Of a DNA stretch of 6,095 bases, positions 1 through 6,095 are shown piece by piece (position 1 is the first letter of the stretch; every line of letters begins with the position of its first letter). Source of the DNA: Thermomicrobiales bacterium (lineage in GTDB: Bacteria > Chloroflexota > Chloroflexia > Thermomicrobiales > UBA6265). The stretch is taken from NCBI GenBank assembly GCA_025937615.1, contig JAICRA010000102.1, forward strand, positions 1 through 6,095, given 5' to 3'. Position numbers and translations under genes: made by a program. The notes under the pieces are model-generated. The model did no database searches and had not been told where the DNA came from. It saw only the letters and a list, made by a program, of their open reading frames with translations.

Positions 1-586
1 GCTCCTTGCCGACGACCTTCAGCGCATTGATGAGACCTCCCAGGGCGAGGATCGCCGTGCCGTGATGCTGATTGGAGAAGACGGGGATATCCGCCCCGTT
101 CTCCAGGTTGTCGGCGATCGTGAACGCGCGCGGGGCCGAGATGTCGTCGAGGCAGATGGCGCCGAAGGTCGAGGAGAGCGCGAGACCGGTCTCCACGATC
201 CGGTCCGGGTCCGAGGTGGCCAGCGAGAGCGGGAAGGCATCGACCCCGGCGAAGGTCTTGAAGATGACGCTCTTGGCTTCTTCGAGGGGGATGGCGGCTT
301 CTGGCGGGCCAGATTCCCGGCCGAAGATATCCGAGCCGTCGGTGAGGATGGCGACGGTGTTGCCGCGACAGGTGAGATCGAACGACGCTAGCGGATTCTC
401 GTCGATAGCGAGACAGGCTTCCGCCACCCCCGGGGTGTAGACGAGGGAGAGGATGGCCCGGTCACGAATGGGGATCTTCGAGCCGATGCCGATTAGCCCT
501 TGATACCGCCGGCGATAATCGAGCCCTTCTTGCTCGAGGTCGGTCAGGGGAGCGCGACTCGTGACTGGCTCGATCGCGGGGGGCAT
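1..586 (-). CDS. Malic enzyme (malate oxidoreductase, decarboxylating), N-terminal part; cut by left window edge
   Basis: Malic enzymes convert malate to pyruvate and CO2 with reduction of NAD(P) in the cytoplasm. About 195 residues are visible. They contain the family signature around the catalytic Tyr (YTPGVAEAC, Tyr50), a DG..IFG turn near 83-89, the PEAAIPLEEAKSVIFK segment with the probable catalytic Lys110, GVDAFPL (114-120), FGAICLDDISAPRAF (141-155) and IPVF..HHGTAI followed by LINALKVVGK at the start of the NAD-binding domain. The C-terminal Rossmann part lies outside the window. The usual metal-binding pair in the motif HDDQHGTA is replaced by Asn172-Gln173, and the usual EDI is DDI (147-149). 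I chose ATG at 586. GTG at 595, three codons upstream, follows a weak GGGAA and is equally possible. A stop lies upstream near 661. Family assignment is secure; cofactor preference and activity are not. Confidence 0.9.
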   Translation of the reverse strand, partial: MPPAIEPVTSRAPLTDLEQEGLDYRRRYQGLIGIGSKIPIRDRAILSLVYTPGVAEACLAIDENPLASFDLTCRGNTVAILTDGSDIFGRESGPPEAAIPLEEAKSVIFKTFAGVDAFPLSLATSDPDRIVETGLALSSTFGAICLDDISAPRAFTIADNLENGADIPVFSNQHHGTAILALGGLINALKVVGKE

Positions 587-826
587 GCCGGTCACGCGAC
601 CGTTCCCGGACTCGATCTCTTGACCTCTGGTGGTTTCGCTAACGCTTGTCACCAAGCTATTTTACGTCGTGTGGTCCACTGTGAGACCATGCTCCCAAGA
701 GCCGAGGCTTTCTCCTGGACCGCACCGAGGTTGAGGTGCAGCGCTTGCATCCGATGCAGGCAGCGAGTCGCTAGCTTTCGACCCGGTGCGCTCTGATGGG
801 ACCGGTCTGGCGTGAGGAGGTTGCTC
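587..826. promoter_or_regulatory. Divergent intergenic region between malic enzyme and L,D-transpeptidase genes
   Basis: These 240 bases separate two divergent genes and must hold both promoters, but neither is clear. TAAAAT on the minus strand (664-659) matches five of six -10 bases and would give a leader of about 65 nt for the malic enzyme gene; its -35 is poor. The overlapping plus-strand TATTTT (658-663) is a weak -10 for the transpeptidase gene. TTGACC at 620-625 has no partner at the correct spacing. Short inverted repeats occur at 746-758 (TGCAT/ATGCA around CCG) and 762-772 (AGCGA/TCGCT). The only strong signal is the Shine-Dalgarno sequence at 814-820. No credible coding region is seen. 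Confidence 0.35.
814..820 (+). promoter_or_regulatory. Shine-Dalgarno GAGGAGG deciding the L,D-transpeptidase start
   Basis: GAGGAGG lies 6 nt before GTG at 827, which is ideal spacing. The longer open frame could begin at GTG 812, but that codon precedes the ribosome site, which would then lie inside the gene. GTG 827 is therefore the better start. Confidence 0.8.
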
Positions 827-1288
827 GTGTACATCCAATACGCGGCAACGAGACGCTGGTTTGTCGTCGTGCTCCTTGCAGTCGCTATGCTCGCGGCACC
901 GGCGACAGGTTCGGCAAAGGCGCAAAAGACGATCGTGGTCTCAATTAGCCAGCAGATGCTCTGGGCCTACAAAGGCGACCGGGTGGTGCTCAACACATAT
1001 GTGAGTACTGGCCGAACTGGCTTTGATACTCCTGTCGGTTCTTTCGCGGTCCTGACAAAGCTTCCATCGCAGACGATGGAGGGCGTCATCGGTGGAGAGT
1101 ACTACAACGTACCCGATGTTCCGTCGGTGCTCTATTTCACCGATAGTGGTCACGCCCTGCACGGCACCTATTGGCACAACAACTTCGGGATGCCTATGAG
1201 CCATGGCTGCGTCAATTTGCCGCTCGACGTGGCCGCCTGGTTGTACGACTGGGCTCCAATCGGCACTCGAGTGCTAATTATTCCGTAG
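827..1288 (+). CDS. Secreted L,D-transpeptidase (YkuD domain)
   Basis: This 153-residue protein has an N-terminal signal or anchor segment: Arg9-Arg10, a hydrophobic stretch at about 11-24, and a possible signal-peptidase site after AKA (residue 32). It is followed by a single YkuD domain. That domain starts with the typical KTIVVSISQQMLWAYKGD segment, continues through STGRTGFDTPVGSF, and ends with the active-site region HALHGTYWHNNFG plus SHGCVNL. The nucleophile is Cys128 and the upstream histidine is His112, a spacing of 16 residues that fits the HX(14-17)[ST]HGC pattern. Such enzymes act outside the membrane, making 3-3 peptidoglycan cross-links or attaching proteins to the wall. There is no separate binding domain, so substrate is unknown. 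The gene stands alone on the plus strand, convergent with pyrG across 57 bases in which I see no clear terminator hairpin. Confidence 0.92.
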   Translation: MYIQYAATRRWFVVVLLAVAMLAAPATGSAKAQKTIVVSISQQMLWAYKGDRVVLNTYVSTGRTGFDTPVGSFAVLTKLPSQTMEGVIGGEYYNVPDVPSVLYFTDSGHALHGTYWHNNFGMPMSHGCVNLPLDVAAWLYDWAPIGTRVLIIP

Positions 1289-1345
1289 ACGTTCACCGGC
1301 GGGCGTCCGACTAACCGAGTTTCTTGTCCTTGCCGTTTTGCCGTC

Positions 1346-3725
<2,380 letters not shown>

Positions 3726-3756
3726 GGAGTCTCAGTCTTTCCAGTGCCCTGCTCAC

Positions 3757-3788
3757 GGCACGCGCGAATCCCGTCATCGCGCGATGCC
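3757..3788 (-). repeat. Inverted repeat in MBL/pyrG leader
   Basis: GGCA-CGCGCG pairs with CGCGCG-(A)-TGCC across an 11-nt loop, giving ten base pairs with one bulged base. It contains the perfect 12-bp palindrome CATCGCGCGATG at 3775-3786, which is an alternative pairing. In the minus-strand RNA it would end about 31 nt before the MBL-fold ATG. Whether it folds or binds a protein is unknown. Confidence 0.4.
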
Positions 3789-3811
3789 AATGAAAACGAA
3801 TAACGCCCCGG

Positions 3812-3826
3812 CGCCGGAATCCGGCG
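3812..3826 (-). repeat. Near-perfect palindrome CGCCGGAATCCGGCG
   Basis: Seven bases on either side of one central A are complementary. In leftward RNA it is followed by GCCGGGGCG and then a moderately T-rich stretch (TTATTCGTTTTC), loosely like an attenuator. The T-run is interrupted, so I do not call it a terminator. It lies midway in the presumed leader of the MBL-fold/pyrG transcript. Confidence 0.35.
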
Positions 3827-3911
3827 ACGCGTTGGGACAATTCAAGCTCAATGGGGAAGCGATCTGCGCTCGCGCGATCAGGCGACCTCGCGCCTTTTCC
3901 CACGGGTGATC

Positions 3912-3920
3912 AGTATACCA
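3912..3920 (-). promoter_or_regulatory. Extended -10 promoter (TGGTATACT) for the MBL-fold/pyrG unit
   Basis: On the minus strand TGG-TATACT combines the TGn extension with five of six matches to TATAAT. No good TTGACA-like -35 is present at 16-18 nt, which is tolerated in extended -10 promoters. Initiation would be near 3905, giving a leader of about 180 nt before the MBL-fold start. It is the best promoter-like sequence in the window and is sited correctly for the MBL-fold and pyrG genes. Confidence 0.45.
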
Positions 3921-3930
3921 CGCAAGTGGT
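3917..3930. repeat. Inverted repeat ACCAC-N4-GTGGT overlapping the promoter
   Basis: Two perfect 5-bp arms surround GCAA (plus strand). The element covers the TGn extension and first base of the -10 hexamer and extends into the spacer, a position where a bound repressor would block RNA polymerase. It is short enough to be chance; operator function is inference. Confidence 0.35.
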
Positions 3931-3984
3931 CATGAAACCGTTGCTGAAGTGGAAAAATGGTGGTGTACGTTCGCGCGTTTCGAT

Positions 3985-4677
3985 TTACTCGGGCGGCACG
4001 TCATCCATATCCTCGGCCTCCCCGAGCGCGCGATCGAGGGCGGTCCGAATGACGTCATAGCTATAGCCGCGGCGCGCGAGATAGGCGCCGAGTCGGCGTC
4101 GAATCGCCGCCGGTTCATCCCCGGAATACGCCGGCAGGCGACGGCGAGCAAGTTCCTCGGCAGCACCTGTTTCATCCAGGGCGGCATCGTCAATCGCCTC
4201 GCGTGCCGTTTCTGTGTCGATGCCCTTGTGGCGAAGCTCTTGCTGGAGCAATCGTCTGCCGCGGGGCCGGTGCGTCGCTCGGTTTTCGACCCAGCGCCGC
4301 GCAAAATCGGCATCGTCGAGATAACGCCACTCGTGCAGTCGCGAGATCGCGTGGTCGATTGCCTCCTGCTCGTACCCGCCGCGGCGGAGGCGATCGCGAA
4401 CTTCCTTCTCCGAGCGAGGACGGTAGCCGAGATACACGAGCGCGGCCTCGGTGGCGCGAGACGCCTGATCAGCCGCCAGCAACGCGCTAACCCGCTCGCC
4501 ATCGAGCACCTCCCCGACTTCGAGATGCTCGTCGGCCACGAGCGCCGCCGGCAGGGCAAGAGCGAACGAACCGTCGAGATCAACGGCAATTCGGTCCGGA
4601 TCGCGCTTGGTCGGTCTCAATGCCGTGATCTGACCAGCGCGGGCTGTCTGGGCGGTTGCCTCGTCAGGAGATTGCAT
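3985..4677 (-). CDS. recX: RecX-family recombination regulator
   Basis: RecX proteins bind RecA filaments in the cytoplasm and limit recombinase activity. The 230-residue protein has the typical series of three-helix repeats. The first includes YRPRSEKEVRDRLRRGGYEQ (about 76-115), the second the strongly conserved YLDDADFARRWVENR and HRPRGRRLLQQELRHKGI (119-153), and the third a C-terminal repeat with RRLGAYLARRGYSYDVIRTAL (194-214). It has about 75 N-terminal residues before the repeats, starting with a hydrophilic segment and then a short conserved-looking part (ITALRPTKRDPDRIAVDLDG), as in the longer Gram-positive-type RecX proteins. No recA is in the window, unlike the recA-recX arrangement of many bacteria. 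No Shine-Dalgarno is visible before ATG 4677. A 5-bp hairpin abuts the start codon. The family call is firm. Confidence 0.93.
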   Translation of the reverse strand: MQSPDEATAQTARAGQITALRPTKRDPDRIAVDLDGSFALALPAALVADEHLEVGEVLDGERVSALLAADQASRATEAALVYLGYRPRSEKEVRDRLRRGGYEQEAIDHAISRLHEWRYLDDADFARRWVENRATHRPRGRRLLQQELRHKGIDTETAREAIDDAALDETGAAEELARRRLPAYSGDEPAAIRRRLGAYLARRGYSYDVIRTALDRALGEAEDMDDVPPE

Positions 4678-4690
4678 AGCGGTATCCGCT
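4678..4690 (-). repeat. Small hairpin abutting the recX start codon
   Basis: AGCGG-TAT-CCGCT (plus strand) forms a 5-bp stem with a 3-nt loop directly next to ATG 4677. No ribosome site is visible beyond it. A tandem duplication of AGTCGAGG occurs just further upstream at 4703-4718. Either may influence recX translation, but the stem is short. Confidence 0.3.
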
Positions 4691-4753
4691 GCTAAGTCGG
4701 CAAGTCGAGGAGTCGAGGCATCTGCGAGTAGCGGGTGTGCCCGACGACGATGG

Positions 4754-5329
4754 CTAATACGGCGCCGACTCCGGTTGCGAGCCGGTAATGCACATTGGAC
4801 AAGCCCCGTCCCGATACACCTCGTAGTCGCCGTTCAGCAGGCCGAACACAGGGTGCCCGGCGATCTCCGGATCGGCCAGATTCCACAACGTCGCGATGCC
4901 GATGACTTCGCCGCCGAGACGCTCGACCAGATCACCGAAGTGGGTCATCGTCTCGCCCGAGCGGATGATATTGTCGACGAGCAAGACGCGCTTGCCACGC
5001 ACCAGATCTTCGATCTGCGGCGCCAGGGTCGGGCCATTCTCGCTTGGCGTGGCGTAGGCGACCTTCGCCTTGGGATCGAGAAAGCCGCCTACCAAGAGGG
5101 CCAGCCCAGCGCCCCAGATCGAGGGCGTGGCCACGGTTTCGATGTGGTTGGTGAAGAACTGCTTGGCGAGAGCGTATGCCATATGAGATGCCGCGACGGG
5201 GTCGCTGAGGAGATGATCGCGATCTATCAAGCCACGGCTGTGGCCCCCATGCAGGAACGACCAGTGGCCCTCTTTGAGCAGGTTTTCTCGCTTCAGATCG
5301 GCAACGATGCGCGGATCAATCCTGGGCAC
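4754..5329 (-). CDS. Type I phosphoribosyltransferase, orotate PRTase-like
   Basis: This 191-residue cytoplasmic protein has the PRPP-binding loop VLLVDNIIRSGET (115-127), where most family members have two acidic residues (DD or ED) rather than Asp119-Asn120. The N-terminal GHWSFLHGGHSRGLIDRDHLL (21-41) and the following DP resemble the GHFxLSSGxHSxxY...P segment of orotate phosphoribosyltransferase, and the C-terminal GACPMC (Cys177, Cys180) resembles the CPLC ending of Thermus-type PyrE. However, the flexible loop region between about 90 and 114 lacks a recognisable orotate-type Arg/Lys-rich loop and instead reads AYATPSENGPTLAPQIEDLV. It may be PyrE or a PRTase of another or no catalytic role, so no symbol is given. 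GTG 5329 follows GGAGG with 5-nt spacing. It is collinear with the prenyl synthase (101 nt upstream) and recX (76 nt downstream). Confidence 0.8.
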   Translation of the reverse strand: MPRIDPRIVADLKRENLLKEGHWSFLHGGHSRGLIDRDHLLSDPVAASHMAYALAKQFFTNHIETVATPSIWGAGLALLVGGFLDPKAKVAYATPSENGPTLAPQIEDLVRGKRVLLVDNIIRSGETMTHFGDLVERLGGEVIGIATLWNLADPEIAGHPVFGLLNGDYEVYRDGACPMCITGSQPESAPY

Positions 5330-5331
5330 CA

Positions 5332-5404
5332 GGACCTCCGGTCGTGGCGGTAGCAGGCGCCTGCACGAGCAGGAGAGAGACGAGTGCAGGATAACACGAG
5401 GTCC
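5332..5404 (-). promoter_or_regulatory. Possible structured leader controlling PRTase translation
   Basis: In the minus-strand RNA, GGACCTC (5404-5398) is exactly complementary to GAGGTCC (5338-5332), which contains part of the PRTase Shine-Dalgarno. Inside the enclosed loop, CCTGCAC (5390-5384) pairs with GTGCAGG (5366-5360), and this competes with the palindrome GCAGGCGCCTGC (5364-5353). The nested and mutually exclusive pairings could hide or expose the ribosome site. This is a hand-drawn fold without energy calculation, and no matching known riboswitch is recognised. Confidence 0.3.
5335..5339 (-). promoter_or_regulatory. Shine-Dalgarno GGAGG for the PRTase gene
   Basis: GGAGG on the minus strand ends 5 nt before GTG 5329 and fixes that GTG as the start. 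It is part of the segment that can pair with the upstream GGACCTC. Confidence 0.7.
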
Positions 5405-5430
5405 GTTGCGGTCTGCGTGAATCTGTCAAC

Positions 5431-6095
5431 TCACCTGGAGCGGGTTGAAAGGCGTTCCACCAGGGTCAGCAGTCGGTCCCGGGCGGGGTTGATGCCCGGC
5501 CGGGCAGCATCGAGCAATGCGGCAATCGCCTGGTCGTGATAGTTGCTAATCACAGCTTCGACTTCCTCTCGCACCCGCTCACGCTCCAGAAGGGCCAGCA
5601 CCCGTGCCACGCCGGCACGATCGACATTTGGCGCACCATAAAGGCGATCGAGGTCCCACCGCTCCGCGTCGGCCAGCCGTTCGCGCAGGATCAAAATCGG
5701 CAGTGATTGCTTGCGGCGTCGCACGTCGTCGGCGGGCGCTTTGCCGGTGGCTTCCTGCGACCCCCAGATACCGAGGAGATCGTCGCGGACCTGAAAACCG
5801 AGACCGAGGGCGAGTCCGAACTCGGCCCACCGTGATGCGTCGGCTTCATTGGCCCTGCCGAGGAGCGCGCCGGCCCAGGCGGCGAATTGGACGATCGCGG
5901 CGGTCTTGCCCGCGATCATGTCCAGATATTCGCCCGCCGATACATCTGTCCGCACCTCGAAAGCCAGGTCGAGCGTTTGCCCCTCGACGATGGCGACTGT
6001 CATCCGGTCGAACGCCTCGAGGAGACGCAGGCTGAGGTCCGCGGTGACACCGGTGGAAGCGAGGCGGTAGATCGGCAGGCGGGCCACTGCAAATA
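5431..6095 (-). CDS. trans-Polyprenyl diphosphate synthase, C-terminal part; cut by right window edge
   Basis: These enzymes extend allylic diphosphates with isopentenyl diphosphate to make farnesyl, geranylgeranyl or longer chains for quinones, carotenoids and membrane lipids. About 220 residues are visible. In order they show FAVARLPIYRLA, EGQTLDLAFE (about 37-46 from the first in-window GTG), the GKTA helix (61-64), the second Asp-rich region GFQVRDDLLGIWG (97-109), and DDVRRRKQSLPILILRE (120-136). The first Asp-rich motif must lie beyond the window edge. The second motif reads DDLLG rather than DDxxD. I believe the Gly is common in this branch, so it is not by itself a sign of inactivation. 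The frame is open to the edge, so the GTG at 6087 is internal and not the start. Chain length cannot be judged without the first motif. Downstream, the PRTase gene follows after 101 nt. Confidence 0.92.
   Translation of the reverse strand, partial: FAVARLPIYRLASTGVTADLSLRLLEAFDRMTVAIVEGQTLDLAFEVRTDVSAGEYLDMIAGKTAAIVQFAAWAGALLGRANEADASRWAEFGLALGLGFQVRDDLLGIWGSQEATGKAPADDVRRRKQSLPILILRERLADAERWDLDRLYGAPNVDRAGVARVLALLERERVREEVEAVISNYHDQAIAALLDAARPGINPARDRLLTLVERLSTRSR

Larger units (their letters stand above)
3726..3984. other. Gene-free 259-bp stretch: promoter region and leader of the MBL-fold/pyrG unit
   Basis: No credible gene lies here. Small open frames on both strands are low-complexity, arginine-rich and overlap the start of the MBL-fold gene. 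The stretch holds a leftward extended -10 promoter (3912-3920), a symmetric element overlapping it (3917-3930), and two inverted repeats in the presumed leader (3812-3826 and 3757-3788). After the recX stop at 3985 I do not see a hairpin followed by a T-run, so recX transcription may run on into this region. Confidence 0.6.

Noticed and set aside
500..796. 98-codon plus-strand frame across the malic enzyme start and the intergenic region
   Set aside because: It overlaps the malic enzyme start antisense, has no good ribosome site and resembles no family I know.
1289..1345. Possible bidirectional terminator between the convergent transpeptidase and pyrG genes
   Set aside because: I could not find a stable inverted repeat followed by a T-run on either strand in these 57 bases.
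3757..3930. The cluster of short palindromes as a CRISPR array or mobile-element end
   Set aside because: The repeats differ from each other, are not regularly spaced, and no transposase, cas gene or target duplication is present.
3949..4695. 248-codon plus-strand frame covering recX, and 3930-4589 on the minus strand in another frame
   Set aside because: Both are shadows of recX, whose family motifs are clear. The alternative proteins are arginine- and serine-rich without domain signals.
4775..5353. 192-codon plus-strand frame opposite the PRTase gene, and 3243-3803 opposite the MBL-fold gene
   Set aside because: Antisense shadows; the opposite strand encodes recognisable family motifs throughout.
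5424..5429. Perfect TTGACA on the minus strand just after the prenyl synthase stop
   Set aside because: No -10-like hexamer at 16-18 nt spacing. TGTTATCCT (5395-5387) is too far away to be its partner and has no -35 of its own.
5436..6087. Polyprenyl synthase start at GTG 6087
   Set aside because: The frame stays open to the window edge and the sequence begins inside the conserved domain after the first Asp-rich motif, so the gene is truncated by the window.

Overview
The window is GC-rich bacterial chromosome carrying seven recognisable genes: five complete and one cut by each edge. Six lie on the minus strand. The gene set, the valine/arginine-rich GC-biased proteins and the character of the MBL-fold and prenyl synthase sequences suggest a Chloroflexota relative, perhaps Thermomicrobia/Sphaerobacter-like. 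That placement is inference from impression and not a database result. I see no mobile element, CRISPR array, tRNA or rRNA.

Layout, left to right. (1) 1-586, minus: the N-terminal part of a malic enzyme, running off the left edge. (2) 587-826: a divergent intergenic region. (3) 827-1288, plus: a small secreted L,D-transpeptidase (YkuD), the only plus-strand gene, convergent with pyrG. (4) 1346-3037, minus: CTP synthase, preceded by (5) 3090-3725, minus: a degenerate MBL-fold UlaG-like protein 52 nt upstream and very likely in the same transcript. (6) 3726-3984: a 259-bp gene-free stretch with a good extended -10 promoter firing towards the MBL/pyrG pair, a symmetric element overlapping it, and a leader of about 180 nt with two inverted repeats. 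(7) 3985-4677, minus: recX. (8) 4754-5329, minus: a type I phosphoribosyltransferase resembling orotate PRTase. (9) 5431-6095, minus: the C-terminal two thirds of a trans-polyprenyl diphosphate synthase, entering from the right edge.

The genes are mostly housekeeping: nucleotide metabolism (CTP synthase and a PyrE-like PRTase), isoprenoid chain synthesis, central carbon metabolism (malic enzyme), recombination control (RecX) and wall cross-linking (L,D-transpeptidase). I find no convincing undescribed multi-gene system. The items worth a second look are departures from family motifs: malic enzyme with its metal-binding Asp-Asp replaced by Asn-Gln, an MBL protein missing several metal ligands, CTP synthase with an altered nucleophile-elbow motif, and a PRTase lacking the usual orotate-type loop. 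Two leaders also merit attention, most notably the one before the PRTase, where an upstream segment can pair with the Shine-Dalgarno sequence.
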